Shown: in pieces, positions 1-10,482 of the stretch
Position numbering within the stretch: position 1 is the first letter of the stretch
How the letters are laid out: each line of letters starts with the position of its first letter
Source of the DNA: Rachicladosporium sp. CCFEE 5018
Taxonomy: Eukaryota > Ascomycota > Dothideomycetes > Cladosporiales > Cladosporiaceae
Length of the DNA stretch: 64,000 nucleotides
NCBI GenBank assembly: GCA_002077045.2
Contig: KZ111142.1
Location: 847,017 to 911,016 of the forward strand
Direction of reading: 5' to 3'
Notes under the pieces: generated by a model
Database searches by the model: none
What the model was told of the DNA's origin: nothing
What the model saw: the letters and a program-made list of their open reading frames with translations, nothing else
Translations under genes and position numbers: made by a program

Positions 1-848
1 GGACCAGAATCGCACGAGATGCTGGGTTACCCACACGCCCACCACTTCCAGCATGGAGAATCCCCAGAAATCAAGGTCAAGCTTGAAGACCACGGGCGCA
101 ATTACTTCGGGCATGTGTAGGTCTACATGTTGTTGAGATGCGCACGGTCGAGCGGTGATATCTGTTGGACTGACGCATCGTTGGCAGAGCTCACTTGCCG
201 CACGTAGGCCCGCATCACTACGACCGTGAGAGGAGCATCAAGCCTGAACACGGCTTTGTAGCACCAAGAGAACCGGTCGCCCTACGTCTTCCCCTACATC
301 GCCAAATCAATGGGATTGCTCGCAAGCATGCATGGAATGCCTGGAGACGACACCAGGCTCACCGCACCAATACTCACGATCGGCTCCAGCGTCGCTTGCC
401 ATTCTGCAGGCATTGCCGAGTGCGGCATCCACTAGGTCAGCACTTCGCCTGGTGCCGACATTGTAAGGTCATCCATCGATCGCGCCAGCATCGCACCACC
501 TCTGGCTGGTGCATTCGCTGCCGTGTCGTTCACCCTTCGGGCTTGCATCATCCCACTGTCACGTCCGACAATGCCCCCGCAGTCGATTTCCGCCGGGCGG
601 CCGAGAATCACGCCGCTGAAACAGCTAATGCATTCCACTTCAGCGTCGGTGGACCTCGAGCTCACGACATCTATATTCCCAACTATGCCTCCGGCGGTGG
701 CGTTCGGACTGTACATTACAGAGGTCACCGAGCTCACGACACATACATTCCAGACTATGCAACCGATAATGGCGTTGATCACGTAGGTCACTCTCACGAC
801 GCCACAGCGCTGCACGATGGAACAGGGCAGAGTCGCACTTCTCAGTAA
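1..848 (+). CDS. Partial gene, unknown protein with three CX2CX3HX4H motifs
   Basis: I do not recognise this protein. A reading frame open from base 1 meets TAG at 118, but a GTAGGT donor at 117 and an acceptor at 187 (branch CTGAC) define a 71-bp intron. Splicing joins it in frame to exon 188-848. The second exon has no ATG near its start, which supports it being an internal or terminal exon. It encodes an Arg/His-rich product with three tandem motifs of the form C-x2-C-x3-H-x4-H, spaced like zinc-binding knuckles, followed by two copies of an RAHDxYIPxYA repeat. The 5' part lies outside the window. The homologue at 52,300 is broken. Translation is not certain, because the opposite strand is also partly open. 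Confidence 0.4.
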
Positions 849-1011
849 GTCACATGATCAGGCGGGCTGGGTCAGCATGGTCTGGCCATATTGATAGCAT
901 CGCGCCACAGCTGGGGCCACTGGAGGTCGTGCCATAGACGGAGTGGTCGCCAGCGCACGATTCCCGAGGTGCTTTTCGATCAATCGGCAACGCTTTCCGC
1001 AGTATATACGA

Positions 1012-1851
1012 CTATCTCGCAAGGTAGCCTCCATCGACCACCAAGCACTCGCCAGAGATATAGTCACTCGCCGGACTGGCCAAGAACACCACGCTCCCAC
1101 AGAAGTCCTCCGGCTTGCCCCATCTTCCGTCTGGTATTCTCGACAGTATCGAATCAGCTCGATTCGAATCATTGATGAGCGCTGTGTTCATCTCAGTAGC
1201 GATATAGCCTGGAGCGATGGCATTGACGTTAATGCCTTCCTTGGCCCACTCGTTGCAGAAAGCTTTGGTTACCTGGGCTACGCCACCCTTGCTGGCTGCA
1301 TAAGCCGGTACTGTAATACCTCCTTGGAAGCTTAGCAACGAGGCGATGTTGATGATCTTTCCCCTCCGACCGCGGGCGTTAGGTTTTCGCGATATCATAT
1401 GGGCTCCCACATCACGGCAGAGGGTGAAGACTGTGGTCAAGTTCACTTGCAGCACCTCATTCCAGTCTGCATCCGGGAACTTATGAGCTGGGTGGCGCTT
1501 CTGTATGCCACCGCAGTTGAGCAGGATGTCTATCTGATGGCCGTCGGCGATGATCTTGGGGATCAGGGCGGTGATTGAGGCTTGGGAGGACAGATCGGCT
1601 ATGTAGATTTGGGACTTTCGGCCGAGGGCTTTGATTGCCGACAGTGTTTCGGTGTTGCTCTCATCTCGCTGTGATGGACGTCAACAACATGCTCTTCGTT
1701 GGCGTTCATCAATACCTCGTACCTGCACAAGTAGCACGTCTGCTCCTGCCTCTGCCAGTGCTATTGCCATTGCCTGTCCGATTCCGCGTGTGCCGCCTGT
1801 CACCAATGCTGTCTTGCCTTCGAGGCCGAAAAGCTTTTCCAGCGAAGTCAT
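1012..1851 (-). CDS. SDR oxidoreductase, KduD / gluconate 5-dehydrogenase-like (copy A)
   Basis: This is a classical short-chain dehydrogenase of 261 residues. Exon 1 is 1851-1723 and exon 2 is 1668-1012. The 54-bp intron (1722-1669) has a GTACGAG donor and a CACAG acceptor. The TGGTRGIG cofactor motif lies near residue 18-25, the NIAS stretch follows, and the catalytic YxxxK (YAASK) is in the second half. The sequence resembles 2-deoxy-D-gluconate 3-dehydrogenase (KduD) and gluconate 5-dehydrogenase (IdnO). It is expected to be a soluble NAD(P)(H)-dependent sugar-acid oxidoreductase. It is transcribed divergently from the zinc dehydrogenase at 2234, which suggests a shared pathway. The substrate is inferred, not shown. 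Confidence 0.9.
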
Positions 1852-2233
1852 GCTGGCGTTCGGGCGGAATGCGATTATTGAAATGTGCAGATCTACGAAG
1901 GTAATTGAATTCTCTGAGATGCTGACTTTGGTCCTCAGCGAATGGAGTTCAGATGTGCTATATGTTGCTTACAGTCCATCGTTGTCACCGCCATACGAAG
2001 TCCACTTCAGACGCCTGCAGTTGCCGACGCCCCAGAAAGCCTCCTCCGAGGCACTCTCAAATGCCGGCATTGTACGTACATTATACTCACAACGAGTCCA
2101 AGAGTGAGCAACCGATCGATGGTAAATAGGTAGGCGTGATTCTCCCTGTTGTTTGTCATTCTACACTCTCTTCCTCTCCCCATCGAGGCTCCAAGCAGCA
2201 GCAACTCGCCATCTTACTCAGACCTGAAAGGCA
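1852..2233. promoter_or_regulatory. Divergent intergenic region between SDR and zinc dehydrogenase
   Basis: These 382 bp separate the two start codons, so they must hold both promoters. Copy B keeps 379 bp between the same genes with long matching blocks, for example around 1,930-2,110 against 54,230-54,420. No specific factor site can be assigned by eye. Confidence 0.6.
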
Positions 2234-3488
2234 ATGGCATCTCGAATCCAAGCCTCCGTACTGCACGGGGTGAAGGACCTCCGCATAGTAAGTCGATTTT
2301 TTTGGTGCCAAAAACAGAGACTGATGTCCGTATAGGAGTCCCGCGATCTCCCCACCCCTTCCGACAATGAAGTCCAAGTCCGGGTCGCCTCCACCGGCCT
2401 CTGCGGCAGCGACCTGCACTACTACTCCCACTTCCGCAACGGTGACATACTCGTCCGCGAACCGCTCTCTCTTGGCCACGAGTCTTCCGGCATAGTAACC
2501 GCGCTCGGTTCTTCGGTTTCATCCCTCAAAGTCGGCGATCATGTAGCCCTCGAAGTCGGTCTACCTTGCGAAGCTTGCGACAGATGTCAAGAGGGACGAT
2601 ACAACATCTGTAAGGAGTTGAAGTTCAGGAGCAGTGGCAAGAGCTTCCCACATTTCCAAGGAACGCTGCAGGAGAAGATTAACCACCCGGCAAAGTGGTG
2701 CTATAAGTTGCCTGAGGATGTCAGTCTGGACGTTGGTGCGCTGTTGGAGCCGCTAGGAGTGGCATTGCATGCATCTCGCCGAAGCCTGATGCCGAAGGAA
2801 GCGAGCGTGGTTGTGTTCGGAGCCGGAGCCGTAGGTCTGCTGTGTGCGGCCGTGGCGAAGGTCCAGGGTGCAAGGAAGGTGATCATTGCAGATATCGATC
2901 AAGGAAGATTGGACTTCGCGACAAAGAACGGCTTTGCTCATAGCTCGTACCAGGTGCCGATGAAGAGAGGAAATGACACGGACGAGAACCTTGCGATTGC
3001 TAAGGAGACAGCGGCGCAGCTGGTTGCCATTGGTGAGATTGGCGAGGTCGATGTGGTGTTCGAGTGCACTGGTGTGCCGTCATGTGTACAAGCCGGCATC
3101 TATGTAAGACCTACCAGTCTATATAATAAACACCGCAATGCTGACTCTCTCGTAGGCGACGAAACCTGGCGGCCGCCTGATGCTCGTCGGTATGGGCCAT
3201 CCGATCCAGACGATACCTCTCGGCGCTGCAGCATTGCGAGAAGTCGACATCGTCGGAGTGTTTCGATATGCAAACACATACGCCGAGAGCATTGAGATTG
3301 TGCAAGCTGCGTCAAAGACGAAAGACGCACCTCGATTCGACAAGCTGGTCACCCACCGCTTCACTGGCCTGGAGTCTGCACTCAAGGCTTTCGACATGGC
3401 TGGCAAGACGAAAGACGCAGATGGCAGTTTGGTGCTCAAGGTCGTCATAGATAGCCTGTCTGACGATACGAACGGCCATACGACATGA
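2234..3488 (+). CDS. Zinc-dependent sorbitol / L-idonate-type dehydrogenase (copy A)
   Basis: This is a medium-chain zinc alcohol dehydrogenase of 384 residues. Exons are 2234-2287, 2336-3103 and 3156-3488, with introns of 48 and 52 bp. Family features seen are the catalytic-zinc cysteine in GLCGSDLHYY, the GHE signature, the structural-zinc cysteine set C-x2-C-x2-C-x7-C, and EPLGVALHA, in which Glu replaces the usual third zinc ligand as in sorbitol dehydrogenase. The Rossmann motif GAGAVGLL is followed by an acidic IIADID, which favours NAD+. It should oxidise a polyol or sugar acid in the cytosol. The divergent SDR partner makes an L-idonate to 5-ketogluconate to gluconate route attractive, but sorbitol or xylitol remain possible. 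Confidence 0.92.
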
Positions 3489-3858
3489 TGCGACCTCGAA
3501 TACCTCAGCTGCAAGAACTGTTGAGCATTTGCATGTCACTGCTGGCTACTGCTTGCCTACCTTATGCATCTATCGACTAAACTGCGATAACGAGTCTACA
3601 GTCTAGCTGCCCTCGAGAAGTGCTGCGCAAGGCGCGTATCTCTCATCGGTGGCGCAAACACATGCTAGCACATGCGATGCAGGCGGTAACAATGTCGAAG
3701 TCAGCTCAGAAAAACTGGTACGCTTTCGCCGAGGCTCGCATACTGGATCACCCAGGTACTGGTCATTGAGTTTGTCTATTGAGTGGACCGTCTGCGCTCT
3801 GCTAGCGCCCAGAAAGAGAACTAGCTCAGCGTCTAGCGTGTCCGTCACGTGACCCTAT
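3489..3858. other. Convergent intergenic region, no gene seen
   Basis: These 370 bp lie between the 3' ends of the zinc dehydrogenase and the TauD-like gene and presumably hold both terminators. Only short, unconvincing frames are present. Confidence 0.5.
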
Positions 3859-5058
3859 TTACGCGAGCTGATATCCGTCAGCCAACGACTCGGATCTCGA
3901 CTTGCTGTTTGGATCATAGTACGGCCTCTCGCCGATGCCGACAGCACGATGACCGAATCGCTCGCCAAGCCCTGAGTAATCAAACGTTGCACTGTGGAAG
4001 GCGCTGCGAATATCCCACACAGCGAAGAGGGCGTCAGTATCGTTGCACAATCGACGGTAGAGCGAACCACTTACCAATATCGTTCTCGTTCTTCCACTTG
4101 AACCTCACAGTCAGATCGTGGGAGTCCAGAACTGTCCTCCGCAGTTTCGCCAAGAGCTCATCGCTCTCCTCGGCATGCAATTCGTTGATGTATTTGGGGA
4201 AAGTGCCGAGCGCAAACACGCTCTTCCAGCCAGTCACGGGGTTGGTACGCACGACCGGGTGCACAGCACTCAGAGTCTGGTCAACGTTCTCCGGGGCGCC
4301 TCGAGGGCCCTCGTGAATATGAACAGTGTCGGGATTCGCAGCGGCAGCCTTGTGGAATCCGTCGCCGACGAAAGTCCCAGTCAGACCCTCAAGGAACTTC
4401 TGGTACGGTTTCGAGAAGCGGTCAAAGATTTCCACACCGGAAGCGAACAAGGTATCTCCGCCATTGAAGGGAAGCTTTGTCAATCGTAGGGAAGTGTAGT
4501 CCGCCGGCTTCCTCTCGAACTGGATATCGGCATGCCAAGTCGCAGCATCGTAGCGCCGGGGCTGTCGTGATCCCTGCTCGCCACCAAAGAACTTCTTCCG
4601 TGCTTCGGAAGAGATAGTTGAGATCTCCGCGTCTGCAACGCCGAATTCGGAAGTGTTGTTCAGCACGGGGTGGATGTGGAGAGTCGAGTCCTTGGGCTTG
4701 CCAGAGAGAAGACCGAGCTTGTGGACGAACTCCTTTTGAAGTTCGTCGGTCAAGTTGTTCTGCGCGCGGAAGAAGACAACGCTGCGTTGTGAGACTAGCA
4801 AGTATTAGCAGCCGTCGTGCACGACATGCTGTAAGCCTTACTCGTGATGGCAAGGTCCCGGAGAGCGGCGTCGTCTTGAAGGAGCTCATCAACGATGTTG
4901 ACGTTGAGGTACTCGCGACCGGCAGCGGGCGTTATGTCTTCGAACTTGTACTTGTTCAGGGCACCCGAAAGCTTCAATGGCTGAGGATAGGCGTTCTTTC
5001 CATTGGCCTCAGCCGCCGAGCGGTCGGGTAGGTCGTCGTTCAGGAGTCCAGGTGCCAT
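3859..5058 (-). CDS. TauD/TfdA-family 2-oxoglutarate dioxygenase (copy A), odd last intron
   Basis: This is a non-haem iron dioxygenase related to taurine and sulfonate dioxygenases. Exon 1 is 5058-4842 and exon 2 is 4794-4075, with a 47-bp intron between them (GTAAGG, CTAG). The HxD iron ligands are in WHADIQF. The distal histidine (RSAFHSATFDY) and the 2-oxoglutarate arginine (GHRAVGIGERPYY) lie in a third block, 4022-3859. Exon 2 runs into a good donor (GTAAGTGG at 4074) with a branch-like ATACTGAC, but no AG precedes the expected restart. In-frame joining needs a 52-bp intron (4074-4023) ending in CG. With that join the product has 366 residues. The substrate is inferred to be a sulfonate or similar acid. 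Confidence 0.85.
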
Positions 5059-5663
5059 TTTGGGTACAATAGCAAGCAGAGAGATGAGGAAAGTGAAAGC
5101 AAGTAAGCTTGGAGAAATGTGAACGTCGTACTTATCGTAGCAATCAACCGCTGCCTATCACGCACCATCATACACACACTCACGCGTGTCGACATTGCGT
5201 TGTCGCGATTGCGTGACTTAACCTCCAGTATTTGTGTGGGGTTGCTCCATCACGTAATTGCTAAGCTGCACTAGCGTCATTTCTTTCTCACTTCGAATCA
5301 GTATCGTTCGAGCTGAGGTCTCATCAGACTCTGTGTCTGTGCAGTAGTATCATGCTCATCACTAGGCAGATTATACCCTGCTACGCTCGCTCTCCCAGAT
5401 AGATATGCCAAGGCCTTCCACGCCAGGTGCAGCACTAGTCAAACAGTGCCCATGCCATCACCACTGCGTCTTCTTCTCTGCGACGAGACTCGGTCTAGCA
5501 CTGCAGTCCCCGTGATCACTCCGCTCACATGGGCGCTGATCGCATGTCGCCCTCAGTCAGGCCGAGACACACTCAAGAGCGCAGCACCCTCGCCAACGCC
5601 CGAACTTGATTGCGTCTCCAACTCAGCTTTTTGCCGTTTTGTTCTGGGTGTCGCAGTGCTATC
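5059..5663. other. Intergenic, no gene seen
   Basis: These 605 bp hold the upstream region of the TauD-like gene and the 3' flank of the SNF2 gene. The interval aligns with 57,355-57,853 in copy B. The part at 5,593-5,663 is the in-frame tail that is still coding in copy B. Confidence 0.5.
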
Positions 5664-8600
5664 CTATGGTGCGGCTGTCCCTCTACTCTCGTAAGATCTG
5701 GCGGAAGTGGTAGCGGTCAAGCTCTGTTGCCACCCAGATCTGCCCCAAAGCTGTTGTGGTTCGGCAAGTGGAGCTACCTGCCCAGCGCCTAACATCTCGT
5801 CCGTTGTGATTGGAATGATCCGAGCGCTTTGAATGATTCCCCGCATACCATCATCATCGTCCAGGTAGCTTGCGCCCCTGTGCTCAATGCCTGTCATTCG
5901 CTTCGACCGCTCGTGCATCTTTTCTTCGATGGTACCCTCTAGTACAAGGGTCTCGACATGTACATGGCGAGTCTGGCCAATCCTGTGAGCTCGTTTGATC
6001 GCTTGCGCTTCGATGTTCGGCCGGCAGACGGGATTGACAAAGTATACCCTTGATGCTGAGGAGATGTTGAGCCCATGGGCTGCTTGCTTGACGTCCATGA
6101 GCAATACGCGTTCTTCCGCATTTTCGTTGAAGTTGACGACATATTCGGACTTCATGGCCGCTGTCAGGGATTTTGCGTAAATCTCGTGCCTTATATTAAG
6201 CATCTCCAGCATTTGCGCGATGTAATATGCCGCATTGTCGCCATCGTAAAAGACCAGGATCTTCTCATCTTGGTAGTGCTGAAGAATCTGGGATATCAAG
6301 TAGCTCAACTTTGTGGATGTCGTGCCAATGATCCGGGTCTTTGCGAACGGGGTGTCGTCAAGAACGTGATCCACAGGCAGCTCGCGGTGACTCGTGATAT
6401 GCTCAGAGCTCGTAACGGTCGCGCCATCCATGTCGTTCACGAGCTCATGCCCCGGGAGAGAGCTCAGCTCCGCAATGACCCCCGGAGTCGAATCAGTAGT
6501 GAGTGCGACTTGCCGCGCTGCAGATGTTGTGGCGGACGATTTTGAAGCTACACTGGCTGACAATCGCCGTTTCTTTGGTGATCCACGACGACCATCCTCG
6601 GACATTGAGCTTCGACGCTTCAGCGATGGCTCTCCTTTGATACTGGACGAAGGTAGGCCGGCTTTTGCTGAGTCAGTGGACTGCTTGTCCAGTAACCCAG
6701 CTTCGTACGCTCGTCCTTGTTGGGCGCGAGCGAGCGACTTGATCCCAGCACCCGCCAGACCGTCACCCGGAGCATCCGTCCCCGCTCGGGCATGCACATA
6801 CCGCTGCGCCTCTAATGCCTGCGACAATCCGGTGAGCATCGGATCGCTGCAGTGTGCGAATATCCAGTGGTGTGCTGTCTCGGCTGGCCATCCGTCAATG
6901 AACAAGCCGAGCTCGTGAGAGTCACTGAGGTGTTTCCAGCCGGCAACTGACACGACCTGATCGGCTGCATTCACGACTTCACTGAGTAGGCCGCGGTCTG
7001 CTTCGGAAGCGCCAGTGCCTTCTTTCTCAAGGTACGTAAGTGCATTCTTTCTACTACCCAGCACGTCTTCCAAACTGAACCCTGTCCAGAAGAATGCACT
7101 TTGGCGAAGATTTGCGATGAGGTGATGGCGGGCGCTGGCGCTGTCCTTATGAAAGATATAGTCAGTGTCAGAGCGCTCCGAAGTGACAGCATTGGCTGTC
7201 AGGACTAGTGTGAAGAGATTGGCCGTGAGTTTGTCGAATAGCGAGGGCTGTAGCAAGACCGTCTTGTGAGTGAAAGGAGGTAAGTTGATATCTCTCTCGA
7301 CGTCTTCTGGCCGAGTCTTGATTACAATGCTCTCAAGGGTCCGAGAAAGGCAGCCAGAAAAGCCTGAATAAGTCCGACGCCGCAGACTCTCATGTCGATA
7401 AACCAGGTCTTCCCATACTACAGACTTGCCACGTCTTATGTCACTGGACCAAGGCTTTGCTCTCAGGAAGTTGCTGATGAGTGAGCCAAGACTTTCAATA
7501 GCTCCGCTAGTATCTTCTCGCACATCGAATGACTTCCGCGCAGCCGCAACGATTTCGCGATCTACGCCTGCCGCCTCAACTTCGACACCAAGCAGGTCCT
7601 TCGCCGGTGTACCGCTGACCACCCACCTGTGATCCGCAGTGATGAGTTTGCTCGCCACGGTGACTGCAACACTTTGGCTTGCTGAGAAGCTGTGGCCTTC
7701 GTCTATGATCAATCGCTTGAAATGCAAATGCCGCAAGGGCGAGACATAAAGATGCTCAGCTTTGATGCAGTGACAATCCCGTGTTCGAGTGGCCCCGATG
7801 TAGGGACATCTGCACACTTGCCTGCCTGGTGGAAGACGGCGATTCTGGCCATCTGCACCATCCTTGATTTCCCGTTCGAATCGATTCCTAGCGAAAAGAA
7901 TCACGTCGTACGCCCGCAACTCTTCCGCTGGCGGAAGGGGTTTACGAAGATCTTCCATCACGAGGATGTTGAGGTAGTTCGCATCGACATGCTTCTCAAT
8001 CTCGGAGTGCCACTGCTTGCTTAAGTTTCGTGGAACTACGATCAATGTCGTCGCAGCAAGCGTGCGATAGTTTTGAGTCTGTGCGGCGTTTCGACCAGTC
8101 CTCTGAGAATCTGACGGGAATTCGTACGACGGGGGCTGCTGCTCTAGCAGCTGAGCACATCCCTGTCGACCTTCGTCTGAGGCGGCTTTTATACGCTCAA
8201 ATTCAAGCTTCCAAGGTATCGATCTGCGATTGACAGCGGAGACGGCCATGGCAGAGAGCTTAGCGACCCGATTTCGGACTGGCGGCAGCAGAGAAGAAGA
8301 GGGCATCTTTGGCAAATGATGCTTGGTCGCTGCGATAAGAGCCAAGCATATGAGAGTCTTTCCGAGTCCCATGGACTCGGCCAAGATGCCGCCTCGACAT
8401 GCCTCGTAATATCGCGGTTTCCCAAGGAACACCATCTCGCGCGGACTGTAGTAGAACGAAGTCCCATCTGGCGCAGACCGCTGTTCCAGACGAGGATCGA
8501 GGTCCAGCTTTGCAACAGATTCTCTCTGCAGCATGGCAGCCGCCGACCTGCGCTGATATGGGTACAGTGTAGTCCGGACACCGTGCAGTGAGTCCGGCTC

Positions 8601-9293
8601 AAGAAGGTCTTGCATCGCGCCTTGCACGTAGTGATCAGTGGCGCTAGATATGTCTGGCTCAGGTGATGACAGGTCGTTGAATTTACTGAAGAGAGACCCC
8701 TTTTCGGCGGTGGCCCACCAATCGAACTTGGTGCCTGGCCCAACATCACCCGCCCATGTTCTTGGACTCACATCGATATGAGCAAGTATCAACTCGAGTG
8801 ATGCCAACAGCTTCTTGTTGCTGCGGTCAACGAAACGATGTCCGACATCTCCGCGTAGCAGGTAGACGTGGTACAGGACGTGTTGGGGACGCGGACTAAC
8901 TGCAATAGATCGATGTGCCACTTTCACCCACCTCGCATCGCTTAGCTTCTGCAGGTTCTGGAGGATCTCCACGTTCAGTGTGACGCCTGCAAAGTCGGCT
9001 GGTACGTCCTCCCAGTGAGCGCCAGTGGGCCCTGTGCCATCATCATGGCCTCGAAAGCTGCCAAGAGCAATGAAGTTGGACGGATCGTGAAAGATTTGAG
9101 CTGCTTCGATCGACAGATCAAGCTCCACGCTTCGTTGACTCGATTTCGCGAGGGGTAGATCTGATTGATGGTCTGATGTTTGCGAATCATAGTCGGGAGA
9201 TTCAGTAGACGGTCCTGGCGTACTCGCTCTGCTGACGACGGCATCCGATTCGTCACTAGACGAAAGTCCAAGGTCGATGATGGTCGGTGCCAT
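5664..9293 (-). CDS. SNF2-family ATPase/helicase (copy A), shortened C-terminus
   Basis: This is an intronless gene of 1209 residues. Residues 1-60 are Ser/Asp-rich and disordered. The SNF2 ATPase lobe carries motif I (GGILAESMGLGKT, about 301-313) and motif II as DEGH (about 531-534), followed by VVSGTPAKDLL. A CxC...CxC cluster (about 494-509) sits just before motif II. The second lobe has LVFYDGDN, the AAHGLN stretch and motif VI QAIKRAHRIGQTR (about 1097-1109). A Ser/Lys/Arg-rich insert separates the lobes. Such proteins remodel chromatin or DNA-protein complexes in the nucleus. I see no RING finger, so a Rad5 or Rad16 assignment is not supported. The stop TAG at 5664-5666 replaces a Ser codon of copy B, and the frame stays open for the remaining 37 codons. 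Confidence 0.93.
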   Translation of the reverse strand: MAPTIIDLGLSSSDESDAVVSRASTPGPSTESPDYDSQTSDHQSDLPLAKSSQRSVELDLSIEAAQIFHDPSNFIALGSFRGHDDGTGPTGAHWEDVPADFAGVTLNVEILQNLQKLSDARWVKVAHRSIAVSPRPQHVLYHVYLLRGDVGHRFVDRSNKKLLASLELILAHIDVSPRTWAGDVGPGTKFDWWATAEKGSLFSKFNDLSSPEPDISSATDHYVQGAMQDLLEPDSLHGVRTTLYPYQRRSAAAMLQRESVAKLDLDPRLEQRSAPDGTSFYYSPREMVFLGKPRYYEACRGGILAESMGLGKTLICLALIAATKHHLPKMPSSSLLPPVRNRVAKLSAMAVSAVNRRSIPWKLEFERIKAASDEGRQGCAQLLEQQPPSYEFPSDSQRTGRNAAQTQNYRTLAATTLIVVPRNLSKQWHSEIEKHVDANYLNILVMEDLRKPLPPAEELRAYDVILFARNRFEREIKDGADGQNRRLPPGRQVCRCPYIGATRTRDCHCIKAEHLYVSPLRHLHFKRLIIDEGHSFSASQSVAVTVASKLITADHRWVVSGTPAKDLLGVEVEAAGVDREIVAAARKSFDVREDTSGAIESLGSLISNFLRAKPWSSDIRRGKSVVWEDLVYRHESLRRRTYSGFSGCLSRTLESIVIKTRPEDVERDINLPPFTHKTVLLQPSLFDKLTANLFTLVLTANAVTSERSDTDYIFHKDSASARHHLIANLRQSAFFWTGFSLEDVLGSRKNALTYLEKEGTGASEADRGLLSEVVNAADQVVSVAGWKHLSDSHELGLFIDGWPAETAHHWIFAHCSDPMLTGLSQALEAQRYVHARAGTDAPGDGLAGAGIKSLARAQQGRAYEAGLLDKQSTDSAKAGLPSSSIKGEPSLKRRSSMSEDGRRGSPKKRRLSASVASKSSATTSAARQVALTTDSTPGVIAELSSLPGHELVNDMDGATVTSSEHITSHRELPVDHVLDDTPFAKTRIIGTTSTKLSYLISQILQHYQDEKILVFYDGDNAAYYIAQMLEMLNIRHEIYAKSLTAAMKSEYVVNFNENAEERVLLMDVKQAAHGLNISSASRVYFVNPVCRPNIEAQAIKRAHRIGQTRHVHVETLVLEGTIEEKMHERSKRMTGIEHRGASYLDDDDGMRGIIQSARIIPITTDEMLGAGQVAPLAEPQQLWGRSGWQQSLTATTSARSYESRGTAAP

Positions 9294-9765
9294 GCTTCAG
9301 TTGCGTTCATCTGACTTCCAGTGATGGATGTACTGTACCGTCGAGGTTGGTCGCAATTGCGTCGGTGTGGTCATTAGCAAGATGATTGTGGTGCAGTACA
9401 TATCTCGCAGAGTTACATCCTCTTCGATGATCCGATCAATGGTTGTAAATGATGTCGAACGTGGCACCTGGATGTGTGTCCGATCATGGTCTACATGTAT
9501 TGATCAACAATATCTTGCAGCGTTGTGGCAAGACCCGTGGACTCTCAGTTGCAGGCAGTCACGATCAGGAGTGAAGTCAGGGGTGCTCTCGGCTACGCAA
9601 GCCAGTATTGCAGCTTCCGCACCCAAATCACTACCTCCGGGCTCTACATCACCAATGCACGTGTACAAATGCATGCATGCACTGACTTAGACGAAGATTC
9701 GATCTCAAGGTCACTCCGTAAAGAGCGTGAAATACATGTTGTATGAATTAAAAGAAGAGCATAGC
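9294..9765. other. Intergenic, no gene seen
   Basis: These 472 bp lie upstream of the SNF2 gene and downstream of the DUF2470 gene. The interval aligns with 61,601-62,072 in copy B, including a well-conserved block at about 9,530-9,660. No supported reading frame was found. Confidence 0.5.
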
Positions 9766-10482
9766 TCAATGCTGCTGCTTCCCCTTCGCCACCCTCTTCT
9801 TCTCAACCAAGGCATCGAATCGCTTCGAACATCCGATACCCATGATAGCTTGCGCCGCACACCACAACCAGAACAACCCCGTCCTGGGATTGACCGAGTG
9901 CTTCCTCAGCCTCGCAGGCACAAAGTACGCCAGCTCCGCCGCGTGAACAACTAGTAGCCCCCCAAAGAGCCAAGGCTGTATTCTGTAGCTGAACTTCGCC
10001 AGCCCTACCCCAAGGGATCTCTCTACGATACTACCAGGCGCGAACCACCATCGCTGACTGTAAGCTGCGAAGATCCCAAGTATGACAGCGAACTCGACCC
10101 CGTAGCGGCCAGTGGGCCAGATGAACTCGTTGATCGTGATGTCTGAGCGGCCAAGACCTCTCAAGCAATCTTGATCGATCGACACCACACGTTCGCGGGC
10201 CTCGCTATAGGATTTCAAAGGCGGGTCGAAAGGTATGCGGTGAGTTTTGCCGCTTGCTGTAAGGGTCATGCCATTGAGATCGACGGCAGTGAGGACGCCG
10301 CTTTGTGCAGTCCAGGCGGAGACCTTGCTGTAGTGCTCGAGATACCGGACGATCTACAAACATCAGTACAAGGAGCCTGGAAAAGTACCTATTGAGGCAC
10401 TGACAGAATCATGATGATCTTTCTGCATGTGAGATACAATTCTCTGCTGGGCAGCCGCGTCCTTGCTTGCCTGGTCTGCCAT
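9766..10482 (-). CDS. DUF2470-domain integral membrane protein (copy A)
   Basis: The protein has 221 residues. Exon 1 is 10482-10405 and exon 2 is 10353-9766. The 51-bp intron has a GTCAGT donor and a GTAG acceptor. The N-terminal 80-100 residues match the DUF2470 type (QQRIVSHMQKDHHDS, then IVRYLEHYSKV), a domain related to haem-utilisation and pyridoxamine-oxidase-like proteins. Three hydrophobic segments follow (about residues 110-130, 150-170 and 185-205), and the tail is Lys-rich. The function is unknown. It is transcribed divergently from the low-complexity protein at 11,224. The same gene is intact at 62,073. Confidence 0.88.
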
